Source of the DNA: Cubamyces lactineus
Lineage: Eukaryota; Basidiomycota; Agaricomycetes; Polyporales; Polyporaceae
Assembly: GCA_022376465.1 (NCBI GenBank)
Contig: JACDTU010000002.1
Coordinates: 868,001 to 932,000 of the forward strand
Direction of reading: 5' to 3'
DNA: 64,000 nucleotides
Shown: one piece after another, positions 1 to 12,400 of the stretch
Layout of the letters: the number at the start of each line of letters is the position of its first letter
Numbering within the stretch: the first letter of the stretch is position 1
Position numbers and translations under genes: made by a program
Notes under the pieces: model-generated
The model's database searches: none
What the model was told of the DNA's origin: nothing
The model's input: only the letters and a program-made list of their open reading frames with translations

Positions 1-441
1 ATACAATTGCCACAGATCCTATATCCCGAAGGAGCAGGTTGCTAACCCTGCAGACCTGGGCCTCACGTTGACGGTCTGTACCTCACGGCTCTGCAAAAGA
101 ACCACAATGTATTCATTGCTGCATGTAGATCAACGGTGCGGTCAAGCAGGACGGGAACACCAAGGACATGATCTTCCCCATCCCCCGCCTCATTCATCAC
201 ATCTCCACCATCATGACCCTAGAGGTACGAAGGGCTGATAATCCACCAATGGTAATACCGGCTCATTTCATGTGAACAGGAGGGAGACCTGATCCTCACG
301 GGCACGCCGTCTGGCGTCGGTCCTGTCGTACCCGGTGACAAGGTCGAGTGTACTCTGAAGGACGGCAGCGGGAAGCAGCTCGCGACGCTCTCCTTCACCG
401 CCGTCCAGCGCGAGGGCGGATACCAGTACAAGGCAGAGTAA
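1..441 (+). CDS. FAHD1-type fumarylacetoacetate hydrolase family protein (acylpyruvase/oxaloacetate decarboxylase-like), 3' part
   Basis: Only the C-terminal part lies in the window; the 5' end is outside. Readable exons are about 15-75 ([18 protein letters not shown]), about 128-221 ([16 protein letters not shown] and following) and about 281-441, separated by short introns; the stop TAA is at 439-441. The motifs VKQDGNT, the RLIHHIS stretch and [15 protein letters not shown] are the substrate and metal pocket signatures of the FAH superfamily, and their order and spacing match the FAHD1 subfamily, whose members hydrolyse acylpyruvates or decarboxylate oxaloacetate, usually in mitochondria. 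The substrate of this fungal member is inferred from family only. It converges on the SAPS gene with about 156 bp between the two stop codons. Confidence 0.9.
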
Positions 442-597
442 CATACCGAAGGAACAGATGTCTAGATGATCATCGTACACTACCGACGCTAACGACGTTG
501 TGTGTATGTGGGAGTATAGCGGAACGCGCTCTAAGCGACACACAGGCAACTATACAATGCTCAGCAGAGTCTCTCACGTACGCCCATCCGGTACAGT

Positions 598-3500
598 CTA
601 GTTGTCGCGTGCAGTCCGTTCGTCCTGCTCCCTCGCTGCCGCCTCAGCTACCCTGCGGTCAGTCGCAAAGTTGTCCTCGAAAGAGCCGCCGCTCGATGCG
701 CTCGCGAAACTCCAGCTGTCCGCGCCGGTAGGCGTGAGCGTGCCCTCCGCCTCGAACGATCCGGAGCCCGCGCTCTGGAAGTCTCCAAAGTCGCCGAAGG
801 AATCGAAGGAACTGTCTTCCATGAACTCCTCCGTCGCTGAATTTGACGCGAACGTGAAGGGATCAGAACCGCTGGCTGCGGCGGTATCTGAGAAGGGACC
901 AAACGCATCCTACGGCGTAAACGTCAGTCTATTGCATGGAGACGGAGCATCGTGTGAGTAACGCACATCATCGAAGGGATCTTGGAAAGAGGGTTGCGAA
1001 GAGCCGGAGGGTGCGAAGGAGTCCTGTGTGCATTCTTATTAGGGGAATGTGAGTTAGACGGCAAGAAGTATCACACATACGTCAAAGCTGGTTGAACTGA
1101 GGGGTCGGCGTTCGTCTTCATGTTGGCGGGCGGTTACTGGCGGAGGACGTAATTCAAACGTAGATTGAGCTAGCCACCCGCCGTCCTCTTCCTCGTCCGA
1201 TGCCTCGTCTGACGAGCCTAGGTGGTCAGAAGACTGAATCTCTTGTACGAGATAATTCGCGAACTAGGAAGCATCACTAAGCGTCGTTTTCCACCGATGG
1301 AGACAGTGCTGAAGACGTACGCGAGAAGGCGCGGAATCGAACTCCTCATCTTCCTCTTCCATTGGCATTGAGCTGAAATCTGCGCTGCCCTCCCTTACCC
1401 TAGACGTTCGACGGAACTCCCCCTTCATCTCCGCCGCCGGACTCTGTTCTGGCCGGCCTGGAGCAGGGGTCGCCACGGCATCCGCTTCGTCGACCTTCCA
1501 CTGCGCCGCGTTCGCATTCCGCATGGAAGGTGCGATAACAGGTTTGCCACCTCCCAGAAGGCTCGTGTCCTTCTTCTTGGTCTCCTTGTAGCGACCAGTA
1601 ACATACTCATCCCACTCAGGCTGCGGCGCGTACTGGGCGATCTGGAGACGGAGGTCAGGGGGAAGGTGCTCGAGAGCGCCGATCACGTCCTCGGAGATGA
1701 GGGTGAGGTGGCCCATGTAGCCGAGACGGACGCCCTTCGGTTTCGAGCTGCAAGGGCGGGTCTTAGAGAGGGAAGGTGAACACACGCGTCGGACGAACCT
1801 CTCGATGTCGTTTCGCTGTGAGCCTTCGATGATGCGGTGCATGAGCCTCGCGTCCCGGAAGAGTGCAACTGTGAGCTCCCGGTTGTACCCGCCGTCTACA
1901 CGTCCCGTCAAAATCTGGTGGATGAGATCGTACACCACACTATGCAGGAAATTGTTCCAAGGAAAGTCGAAGAACAAGTCCTGAGGAACGCCGATCAGCC
2001 GTAAGCCATCGGCTGGTCCTTCCATGACACGCACCAGCAATGTAGATGCTACATTAGCCTCCAAGAACCGCTGCTTCAAGCGCTCACCAAGGACAGGCCG
2101 CCCAGCCAACGCTTCCCTCGTCGATCGTCGTATGCTGCGGCGCGAGCTCGCCGAGCGCGGTCTTGACGTAGGGGCCTCCGTGTCTGAGCTCCACGAGTTT
2201 TGTCGATGTTGTGGGAAAGCAGCAATGTCAGACGGCGACGTGGAAGGCGAAGGCGCGGATGCCACAGGGGAAGCAGCAGGGGAGTCCGCAATGGAAGCGG
2301 GGGATTCGGGCGGAGCAGGTCCCGGACTGGCTTCTGGCGCTGGAGAGTCGTACATGGCAATCTCTTCCATAGCATCGTCGTCCGAGCTTCCAGGTTCATC
2401 CTCACTCATGTCGTCGTCAGAGTCGGTTAGGGCTGACGATGGTGCATGAGATACGGGGAATTCATGCGCAGACTCAACCTCGTCGTCTTCGTCGTCATCC
2501 ATGCCATCATTGTCTCCGCTGCCGTTTCCGATAGCAATGACCTGAGCCAGCTCTTCTAGGGCGGATAGACCACCTTGTAATCGACCTTCCGAGTCGTAAA
2601 GATGATCGTACTCTGGTGAACGGTTGAGGAGTGACATATTTGAACAATGCAGCAGCTCGGCATATAGCTCGCATATTCGATAGCGCTCGAAGGTGAGAGG
2701 AGGTAGTGAGCCGACGGTGGTCAGTACCGGCCCGTTCTACACGTCGAAGTTAGATAACCGCAGGGAGCAAGAGAACGAGCTTACCAATGACCGCGGCTGC
2801 TTCAGGAATTGCTGCAGCCGGTCCAAGTTGTCGCACATAAGTTCCAAAACGGGCCCGAGGTGTACCACGCCCATCCGGTTGACCATCTCCTTCATGGCCG
2901 CCTCCAAGGTTTCTCGGCTATCACCAGTCGGATTCATCTGCAACTGCTGCTGAACTTGGATGAGCCGATTCCGGAGCGTATGAAAGAGATACGGCTCGAA
3001 GTAGTCAGAGTTGTTTTGTCGAATGAGCTCAATGATGATGCATATTGACTGAACGACCGAAGACGCCGCCGATTCAGGAGACAGTGGTTTCGACTGCGAA
3101 CCAGATCTTGGCTCTTGGACAGACGTGTCCGTTTGGCTCTGGCTCTGGGTCCCGAAGTCGCACAATATGTAGTTGACCAGTTTGGTAACGTTGGTTCGGT
3201 GGGCCAGCTCGCGGGCAAAGATATTCGAAGCGGGGAGGATGTTCGACCCGTCGGATACACCGGCAGCAGGAGACGGGGCGGCCATAGAAATGATACCCTT
3301 GATGAGCTCCGCCACGACGGTGTGCATGTCGCTGCTATGCGCTGGAGAAAGCAAGTCGATGAGGCGCGACATCAAGTTCTCTCTAGACAGCCACTGCGTA
3401 TCTTGAGGTAAGAGGGATTCGCGGCAGTGCATACAGGATGCAAGGAGGGACATACGTCAAGAACGCCAGCTCCAGTGGGGTGCTCGTCGAGCTGGATGAT

Positions 3501-4187
3501 ACGCACGAGGAGATCCGCGAACGGAGGGCTTTCTATGTGCCGCAGAATGCGTTCCACGATATCAGGTTGCGATTGGATGAAAGCCAGCATCTGAGCACGA
3601 AGCTCAGGATTTACTTCCGCCAGACGGACGAGGAACAGATGGATGGATTCACCTCTGCAGGCTTCTTGCTCAGGAACGCAACGTTCACTTTGGCGAAATG
3701 CGTCGCCATCATCACCTGGCTCTTCATTTCCTCGGGGGACTTGTCGAGCACAGTCTCCCAGAAGGGGACGAGCAGTTGGTCCTGCCGGTTGACACAGGTG
3801 TCCACTATTGACCATATTTCGCTGCACAAGACCTCCGTGGCGACATAGGGATATCTTATGGGTTTCTAGTCTGAGCCTGATGTTTATACAGCCACCGCAA
3901 GACGGGACTCACTTGAAGCTGCCCTTCTCATCCCCCTCTATCTGCCCCGTCACATAACCCAGCAGGCGTTGGAGGACGTCGACACGGGAGAAATAGTCGA
4001 TAAGCCTTGTGTTTTGTGCCTTGCACTCCTGGAGCAAATCGTCCTCATCGAGAATGGCCTCTAGCGAGACGTCCTCCCTATCTAGGAGGCTGTCGATGGT
4101 GAATGCATTATGGAACCCAAATCTGCCGGGAAAGAGGGTTCAGACGGATTGGGGTGGGAGGGGCGTGTCTGAGTACCTCCAAAACAT
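598..4187 (-). CDS. SAPS-domain protein (Sit4-associated protein / PP6 regulatory subunit)
   Basis: This is a multi-exon gene. The start codon is at 4187-4185; exon 1 gives only MFW plus two bases, and joining across the intron (donor right after 4177) gives MFWRFGFHNAFTID. This is followed by SLLDREDVSLEAILDEDDLL, the N-terminal hallmark of SAPS proteins. Further SAPS blocks include LIDYFSRVDVLQRLLGYVTG (near 3960-4020) and LIDLLSPAHSSDMHTVVAEL with TNVTKLVNYIL (3150-3360). The C-terminal third is acidic, serine/proline-rich low complexity (1264-2500), and the protein ends in phenylalanine-containing acidic repeats (SFDSFGDFGDFQS) before the stop at 598-600. Family knowledge: SAPS proteins bind the catalytic subunit Sit4/PP6 and direct it in G1 control, TOR signalling and Elongator dephosphorylation. 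The core is certain; exact splice junctions in the acidic tail were not all resolved. Confidence 0.93.
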
Positions 4188-4753
4188 GCAGGTTTATTTG
4201 TGGACGGGATTTGATGCAAAGCCAACGCCGACGACACGCGGTGGTGGAGAACAGAGGAGAGTACTAGACACGCGACGGGGGGCAGGCTGGAGGAGGGCGG
4301 AGGAGGGAAGCCCTGGAGGAGGGCGGAGGAGGGAAGCCCTGGAGGAGGCGCAAGAGTGGAATGCAACTGCCTATTCGGAGGTGCCGCGAAACCAATGGAC
4401 TGGCACTGGCACAGGCAGTTGCCTCTTGTGCTCCAGCCACTGGCACCGGCGCTCTACTCGAGTACAGCACAAGTATCGCCGTTGTACGTAAAGACTACAT
4501 GAATGCTTCGCTATCCCAGGTTCGAAAACGAAGAACAACCTCCCACAACCCAGCTAGATGAGATTGATCGTCGATGGCGATTGAGTTGCAACTTGTGGGG
4601 CCAAGTATACATTGTATACCCACTCCCCGGCCGGTCGCTGCACTCGTTCACCCGGTCGAACCCCGCGCCTGTGGCTTTTCTCGAGCCTTGGCACGGTTCG
4701 TGTGGGGGATCGTCGCCCGCTACGGACACGCAGAAGCCACATGTAGCATGAAG
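4188..4753. other. Intergenic: SAPS 5' flank and MTU1 3' flank
   Basis: About 570 bp between the SAPS start and the stop of the thiouridylase gene. It contains a purine-rich 26-bp tandem repeat (listed separately) about 100 bp upstream of the SAPS start codon. I see no gene, and no obvious TATA box. Confidence 0.6.
4287..4350. repeat. 26-bp purine-rich tandem repeat, about 2.5 copies
   Basis: Two perfect 26-nt copies (4287-4312 and 4313-4338) and a 12-nt partial third copy. The unit is almost all G and A on the + strand with repeated GGAGGAGGG blocks, so the strand could form G-rich secondary structure. It lies in the presumed promoter or 5' UTR of the SAPS gene. No coding role is apparent. 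Confidence 0.9.
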
Positions 4754-6343
4754 CTATGGTTCCCAGCTGTTGTGAGTCTGCGAAATTATACCGCATCCGA
4801 GGCACCAGTCGCGCTTCCAAATGGCGGCAACTTGCCCGGTGGCTACGCTGCTCTGTGGGTCCCTGAAGTCAATTCGGATCGTACCGTCGTCTTGTCTAAG
4901 GTTTGATCCGTCATTATCTGGTCTTTCCATTGACTGGGACAACTGGCGAACAACTTACCGATACACCCTGCACGGCACGTCAAGCATTCTATGTCGGAAC
5001 TGAACCTGTGCTAGGAAGCCTTTGGACGTATCAATCTCGGAGGGCGGTGCATCCTCCCATATCCACTTCCAATTGTTCATAACGATAGAGTTGCTGAATA
5101 GTGCAGGATGACTGCTGCGAATAACCACGTGAGTGATAACCGGTTGGCCGACTCACTGTACTCACGAGCCAGGGACGACGTAGAGCGTATTCTTGTTTGC
5201 ATCCTTTCGGGCAACGAACATCTTCTGAGGCATTCCCTTGACCCTGGCATTCTGGCCGATGGTGAAGGTATACAGCCCCTGATGTTTGCCAATGGCTTTG
5301 CCATTGGTCAAATCAACGATAGGACCGGGTTTTGGAGGGATATACTGGGCTGTTCAGCAGCGTCAGCGTGTCGTTTGAAATGGCAAGAGTAAGTGCGACG
5401 GGTGCTGCACACATATGAAGTCGTCAAATCTACGCTTCTCTCCCACGAAGCAGATGCCCATGCTCTCTTCCCTGGAGGCGGTTGGAAGACCCCATTTCTG
5501 GGCCATCTCCCGCACCTCCGTTTTCTTGTATGGGGCGAGTGGGAACAGCGCACGAGCGAGACTTGTCTCAGGTATTGCAGCTAGGTAGTAGGTCTGGTCT
5601 TTCGTCCTGTCAGCCGGTCGGCGCAGTTGGGGTCGCGTAGGGATTTTGTCGTATGCAAAGATGTTGGAGAGGGATAGTGATGGTCGCGCCCATGTCTTGT
5701 TCGCATAGTGGCCTGGTCATCCGTCCGCTCAGGTCGTTCAGCCAACGAAGCGCGTTCACGTACCTGTAGCCAGCCACGCATCTTTCCGTGTTAGACGGTC
5801 AACGAGTGCTCCAAATTTGACCTCCCTTTGCAATTTTTCAGGACCGCACATCAGACCTTCTAGTTGTTGGACACACCTGTTACACCAGATGTCGGGGTTG
5901 GGAGTATCTCCCGACTCCCACAGTGCTAAGGCCGGCTCGAATACACGAGTCCAGTATTCTCGAGACAAATCGACCTTGACGGATGATAGGTAGTCTCTCA
6001 TGAGCGCTGCGCGCAGACAAGGCGAGTAAACTCACCATCTCGCAAGGAATGCCCAGCATTCGGCAGACGCGTTGCACGTCCTCCCAGTCCTTCTTCCATT
6101 CGCAGCCATGATCGCTCCCAGACTCGTCTCGGGTATCCCAGTTACGCATAAAGACTGCAGATAGATCATAGTCCTGCGCGCAAAGTTCGGGTAAGACAAG
6201 GAATAACATGTCATGTGGGGTACGCTGGGTACCTGCTCTGCAAGTAGCCTTGCCGTGACCGAAGAGTCGACTCCTCCTGACATGGCCACCACAACTATCG
6301 TAGCATCCCCGGTCATTCCTTCTTTGTATCTCTTCGCAATCAT
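4754..6343 (-). CDS. MTU1: Mitochondrial tRNA-specific 2-thiouridylase (MTU1/Slm3, MnmA family)
   Basis: The enzyme makes the 2-thio group of s2U34 in mitochondrial tRNAs for Lys, Glu and Gln, using ATP and a persulfide donor. The P-loop VVVAMSGGVDSSVTARLL is near residue 15. TPNPDIWCNRCVQ (about 5870-5905) holds the first catalytic Cys, and SMGICFVGE (about 5440-5465) the second. The C-terminal beta-barrel block KPGPIVDLTNGKAIGKHQGL follows, and the last exon ends VATGQVAAIWKRDWCLGCGI before the stop at 4754-4756. At least five short introns interrupt it. The start at 6343 (MIAKRYKEG) places the P-loop close to the N terminus; a longer mitochondrial presequence encoded upstream cannot be excluded. 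It is transcribed divergently from the Trf4-type gene. Confidence 0.95.
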
Positions 6344-6728
6344 GCATGTTACACACCTCTATCACCTTTTTGTGGTGTCAGACTTGCCGAGCGAGTCCGA
6401 AGCATAGGGAGAGAGCGGAGGAGTGCACTCGGCCATGCCTTCATTATGAATTATTTCTTCAGTTCTACTGATATGGTATCCTCTAAGTGTCGTGTATGAT
6501 GTATGCTCGTCGTCGTCGATATTTCTAGGCTGAGCGTCGCAAGAACAAGCAAGACCGCCAGCGGTGGCGGCGAGAGCCTCAGCTTGAAGCAGGTGGCGGG
6601 CCGAAAGCAAGTTTATGGGCGCTTACATATCGCGACGCCGCGGTAATTTGGACCTCTCTCGATCACTGACTTCAACGTGAACCTTTCACTCGTTTTCCCT
6701 CGGCTCGACCCAACATCCTACACTCGCC
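6344..6728. promoter_or_regulatory. Divergent intergenic region between MTU1 and the Trf4-type gene
   Basis: 385 bp separate the two outward-facing start codons, so both core promoters must lie here. A pyrimidine-rich tract and several CTCG and CGCG blocks are present near the Trf4 start. No specific operator could be identified by eye. Confidence 0.6.
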
Positions 6729-8966
6729 ATGTCAAACAAATCGCGCTCGCAGAAAGGCTCAGGAACCGCCACACCAGTAGATGACAAACCCTCGAATCGA
6801 CGCGCGCGGAGGAAGGAAAAGCAGCTACAGCAGCGAGAAGAGCAAAACGCCGAGGCGGGTCCCTCAGGCTCCAAGGCCGGCTCCTCCTCCAAAGATCTGA
6901 ACAATACCAAACAAGATGGCGACGACAAGAAGGGGCGCGGGGAGAGCTCCTTTACTGAGGCCGACTTCATTCCATTTACGTTCGACGACGACCAAGAACC
7001 AGAACCAGAGGCGGAACCCGTGCAGGAGGACTGGCCGCCCGTGCGGGAATGGGACAAGGGAAAGGGAAAGGCTCGTGAGAGAGAGCGCGATCGCGACCGC
7101 GATCACGCGGGGAGGAAGCGCAAAGCGGAGGAGGTCGACTTTGACGATGGCTACGCGAACAAGAAGCAGCGCGTTGCGGCGGCGTCGCGCAGAGCACCGT
7201 GGGCCAGGGACGTGGACTGGGACAGTTGTGCGAATGTCGCTGAAATGTACGAGGGCCCCACGTTCATATCTCTGAGAGATTGCTGACATCGTGCTGTAGG
7301 CTACATAACGAAGTGGAAGCCTTCGTGAAATACATTTCCCCGACGCCGGTCGAAGACGAGGTTCGCTCGCTCATAGTTGCTCTTGTCTCCCGAGCGGTGA
7401 CAAAGACTTATCCGGACGCGCAAGTGCTGCCATTCGGAAGCTATGAAACGAAGCTCTACCTCCCACTGGGGTATGTCACTCCATACGACTTGCGTACAAT
7501 TAGTCGCTAACTCGCGCATCTAGTGACATTGATCTCGTCATATATTCAAAATCTATGGCGCGCATGGACAAGGTGTCTGTTCTCCACTCGTTAGCCAACA
7601 TCATGAAGCGGTCTGGGATAACAGACCGCGTCACCATCATCGCGAAAGCCAAGGTCCCCATCATCAAATTCGTCACGACCCACGGCCGCTTCTCCGTGGA
7701 CATCAGCATAAACCAGGGGAACGGCGTCACCGCTGGCAAGATGGTGAAGCAGTTCCTCCAGGAGCTGCCCGCGCTCCGGAGCCTCGTCCTGATAATCAAG
7801 TCGTTCCTCAGCCAGCGGAGTATGAACGAGGTGTTCACCGGCGGTCTTGGAAGCTACAGCATAGTGTGCCTTGCAATCAGCTTCCTGCAGATGCATCCAA
7901 AGATACGGAGAGGCGAGATCGATCCGTCGAAGAACTTAGGCGTATTGGTCATGGAGTTCTTCGAGCTGTACGGCTGTTACTTCAACTACCAAGAAGTTGG
8001 CATCTCTCTACGCGACGGCGGGTCATACTTCAACAAGGCGCAGAGGGGGTGGTTATATTATGGTCAGCAGAGGCTGCTCTCCATCGAGGATCCTGGAGAC
8101 CCTAGTAAGTGGCCCACCTAAAACCAATCTGTCACATCGGAATCTGACATCGTATTCGTGACCACAGCCAATGATATTTCTCGGGGTTCGTACAATATCG
8201 CGAAGGTTCGCACTACGCTAGCTGGGGCGCACGGGATCATGACCGCAGCGGCCTACGCGCAAGCAAGCATTATCAGTGCACGCAGGGAGGGTCGGACCGT
8301 ACGCCTACGCCCCGCGCCCGAGCCGGAAGACATGAGCATCTTGGCAAGCGTAATGGGGGTGACGCAGGAGGTGCGTGAGGTTGTGGCTCAATCAGGACCG
8401 CCATCATTGACCATCAGCTATTGCAGACTATCAATCATCGACGAGTAGTGCAAGAGGTGTATGACCGTCAGGTGCTGCACCGCATGCTGGGTATCACCCC
8501 TAGAGCCTCCCTAACAGCCCCGAAGGAGGAGGCCAATGGGACGACGTCGCGGGCGAAGGAGGAGGCGAGTATAAAGTCTGCCTGGAGCGAAGCGGACATG
8601 CAACTGGAGTCCGACGACGAGCATGGAGAAGAGGATGAAGACGTGGTAGAAAGCCGGTACGAGATCGACAGCAGGCGACAGCCACCGAAGAAACGACGTC
8701 GAACCGGCACTCGGGCAGACCAGGACGTGACGCTCGAGACCGTCTATACGACGGATGACGACGACCCGTATGACGACTACCCGTTTTCGCATCAGTCGGG
8801 CGCAGATGATGGGGTATCGGAGGAGGAGGAAGAGTACGATCTATCGGCATTGGACCCCGGCCGCACGGAGGGCGCGCGTTCAGGTCCGTCGAGTACGGCA
8901 TCGACAGACAGGAGGTCGTACTGGTTGTCGAAGGCTATGGCTGGTGGTGGTGATCTCGATGATTGA
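6729..8966 (+). CDS. Non-canonical poly(A) RNA polymerase, Trf4/Cid14 type (TRAMP complex)
   Basis: Adds short oligo(A) tails to aberrant nuclear RNAs for exosome degradation as part of TRAMP. Five exons are readable: 6729-7246, 7300-7470, 7524-8104, 8168-8370 and 8427-8966. They join in frame to 670 codons. A basic, low-complexity N terminus precedes the core that starts at LHNEVEAFVKYISPTPVEDE. The nucleotidyltransferase signature is FGSYETKLYLPLGDIDLVIY, with the DxD aspartates in GDIDL and a third acidic position in FSVDISINQGNGV. The central and PAP-associated domain follow (SQRSMNEVFTGGLGSYS, NLGVLVMEFFELYG). The C-terminal tail is acidic and lysine/arginine-rich. All catalytic positions are present, so it should be active. 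The alternative family member Trf5 is a paralogue that I cannot distinguish. Confidence 0.95.
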
Positions 8967-9487
8967 TCTTGTCTGGACGACGGTAGCGTACGCGTATGCA
9001 TGGATGTGTGAACTTCCACGCAAGGGTGGACGTTTCCTGTCGAGCATGCATGCATGTCAACGATTTTGACTGCTGGCCACACTGTACGCGAGCTTCGTGG
9101 TTCGCGCTGTACAAAGCTGCGGGGCTAGAGGAGAACGAGAAGGAGGAGGCGTGCATAGAGACGGATGGAACATTGATCCGCAGAGAGAAGAAGGCGGTGA
9201 GAGAGCCACGGCGTGATTGACGGGAACGCGAGATACTCAACTTTGGCACGCGAGCGGGCGGCAGCGATCAGTGTGACCGGCGAGAGGTTGATGCAGCCCA
9301 AACCAGCCGCCGTTCTCTGCCCGACGCCTCCCTACGCTCGTTCATCACTCCCACCATCATCTCTCCAGCCTCAGTCCGTCTCCCAGCTCGACGAGCAGGC
9401 CATCGCAGTCGCGGGTCGCTCGTGGTCGTCGTCGTCGTCGTCGCACTTCTCCTCGCCTTCGTTGCCCTGACTGCCACCGTTCTTTCC
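8967..9487. other. Intergenic and probable 5' leader of the proline-rich gene
   Basis: About 520 bp. It includes a GTC/GTCG simple repeat at about 9424-9443. An ORF here (start 9291) reads as proline/serine-rich protein but ends at 9470 without connecting to the downstream frame, so it is treated as leader. Confidence 0.5.
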
Positions 9488-12400
9488 ATGTAAGTCGCTC
9501 ATTCTGCTTCAGTCTGACCCATCTGGTCTCAGACCATTCGCCCCTCCAGGACCTCCACAAGAGCCCCCGTTCCACCCGTCGACCTCAAGGCCCGTATCGC
9601 TGCATTCCAAGAACAGCAGAAAGCCGCAAATGCAAAGCAGAACACCTCGTCTTCCTCCGCAGTCCTCCCGAAGCCTTCCGCTGCGTCCGGGAACACCAAT
9701 CTTCGGGACCGTATAGCGTCCTTCGAGAAACAGGGCGCCGTACCCGCGCCCAAGAGCCGTTTTGGCTTTGCTCCGATACCACAGCAGGATGAGCCTGCTC
9801 CGTTGAAGCGTCATGGGGAGCTGTATGGTAACCGCATACCTGGCCTCTCACGCCCCCACATTCCCGTTCCTTCATCTAATAAAGGTGACAAGAGGAGCTC
9901 TTCCAGGCCTCGCGAGTCTACTCGACTTGAACTGGAGCGATACGTCACCTCTCCCAGCCCCCCACATTCACCCTTCCTGACGTCTGACAACGGCGACTCG
10001 ATCGGAGAGGTGCTCTCCGATGGGGAGCTCACTTCACCTGGAGACCCTTCGGGCGCAAGCCAAGAAGAGGCACAGTTAAGTCTAGCTGCCCTTGTGTCTC
10101 CGCCTATCTCCGAAGGCGAACATTCCTTACAATCTCCTCCGGCCGATGGCGACTCCTCACCGAAGCCTGACACGAGTATTGAAGAGGATAATGCATCTCA
10201 CACTGCGGAACAAACTGATACCGGTGCCGCCCCCGCTGATGAGGAAATGCAGCCACCCTCAGTCGTCGTTTCACCCTCAGAACCTGTGGAGGTACTCTCG
10301 TCTGCTGGGAATGCGGAGGACAGCCCTTCCGCCGTGGACGTGAACAAGGAGCACGAAGGGGGGTCGCTCTCCGCATCGGGGCAGGCTATTGCTACGGAAC
10401 AGACCGACGTTCTATCGGAACCACACCCGGCCGCCCAACGTGAGCCCATAGATCCAGCTGTACAAGCTGTGATCGACCAGCTTGACAAGGCGACTCAGTC
10501 TGGAGATGCGGGTGCTGTCATTGTGCCTGCCGAGGCCCTACAGACTCTAGTTCAGCTTGGGACAGAGCAGCAGAAATCCGTGCAAGACATGCTCGATCAA
10601 TTACTCCTCCAGCAGGATGCCATCGACATCGCAACGCCTATCAAGCAACGCTTCTCGTTGAATGGCCAGCTATCGTCTCAGGCCGTGCTGGACTACATCT
10701 CGCAGCAGAGCAGTCTCTCTAAGGACGCGAATCCATCAACTCCGCCACGAAATGTAGGCAAAGTTCACAAGGATACCCAGGACGAGACTCCGCAGCTACA
10801 GTCTAATCAGTTCCTGTCGCCTACGACACCATCCACATATTCTGCCGACAGTCCGGTGGGCGAGGAGCCTCTTTCTCCTGCAAGCGACATCTACTCCGCG
10901 TACTATGCTGCGACTCCGGCCGTCTCTGAGCGGCCCCCTCGTGCACTCCCTGCTATTCCCGAAGCGCCAGACTCCCCAGCCCTGTTCAAAGCGGCGCGCA
11001 GGGGTACCTTTGGCGCTGACGGTGATGTTCTCTCTGCTGGGAGCTCTGCACCCACATCGGCACCTGTCAGGACCCCCAGCGACGATGGGCTGTTCTCAGA
11101 GCAACAGAGTAGCGTAGGAGACAAGCGCGACACCCAGCGGAGCGTCACCCCCGGTGATGGCATGGTGCGGATCGCTGGCACGCCTCCTCGCGTTACTTCC
11201 CCTCCCCTCTCTGTTGTAATCCCTCAACCGGCAGCCCCTAAGCCCGTGCAGGCGCCCCCCAAGATCAAGGAGCCTCAAGCTTCCGATGTCATTGACGCTG
11301 TTATAGTCCATGAGCCTCGTAATGTCGTATCGCCAGTGGTCGCACGGGGCATCGTCGTCCCCGCTCCCAAGTCCGCAAGCGGATCCTCGTCTTCATCTCC
11401 AGCTTCGACATACTCTCCTAACTCTACGTATTCTGGGGATGGCACCTCACCTTCGTCGACAGCTCCCGTCTCCCGGAAAGCTTCTTCTGCATCGCGCGGG
11501 CGCCGCTCGCATGTCGTCTCTCCTGTTCCGCCCAGCGCACCTTTTGAGGAACCTGAGCTCACCCCGATCGAGGGTCCCAAGGGCTTCCGAGCGGTTGTGC
11601 ACAGAAAGGTGGTAGAGGGGAAGAGTCGTCCGGTGAGCGTCAACGTGCAGTATCCTGATTTGCCGTCCCCATCGCCTATGGTTGGAACGGGCATGAGCGA
11701 CCTTGCTGCTCTCCTTGCCGACGCGGTCGTGTTTGAGAAACAGCTAGCGGACGTCCGCACCCCATCGAAGAAGCCTCGTACTGCTCCAGCTCCCGCCCCT
11801 GCGCCTCCAGTTTCGTCAACTCCTACTCCTCCGCCTGGTACTGGACGTGGAGGATCTGACAGACCTAGGCCCTCTCAGGACCTCCCAGAGTCTCCAGAGG
11901 ACCATGACCAGTTTGCTCGCCTCTCGCAGTCTCAGGAGCGCAACGCCAGTGCTCCGCGGACATCTCATACTAGTGGTCGTCCTCTCCCAGAACACCCGCG
12001 CCTGTCTCGTCCCTCCGTCGATCGTACTATCGACCGCAAACCCTCGAGGCCGTCTCTCGAGCGCATGCCTTCGAGGCCATCTCTTGACCAGGCAGCATCG
12101 GCGCGCCCATCAACAGACAGCACATCGTCTCGTATCCAACTCCAGCCGATGTTCTTGACGGCTGACCCGAATGCTGTTCGCATTCCCCTCCCCCCACGTC
12201 CGAAGAGCGCTATGGCGCATTCATCTTCTGCGTCGCGTTCGCAGTCGTCAACACCTCCGCCGCCACTACCCCCCAAGAGCCCGCCCAGGACCGGTTACCT
12301 AACGAATCTGCTCTCCCGGGCCAAGAGCTCGAGCAGCCTCCGTCCATCACCGGACCCGCGAGATAGCCTCGGTTCGTCCTCGGAGGATTCAGTCATGGTT

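Noticed and set aside
4515..4535. tRNA T-loop-like sequence GGTTCGAAAAC
   Set aside because: No acceptor stem, D-arm or anticodon arm can be folded around it.
9291..9489. Proline/serine-rich ORF ending at 9470, and a valine/leucine-rich frame ending at 9492, upstream of the proline-rich gene
   Set aside because: Neither connects in frame to the main exon by a credible intron; the hydrophobic frame is the product of a GTC simple repeat and not a signal peptide.
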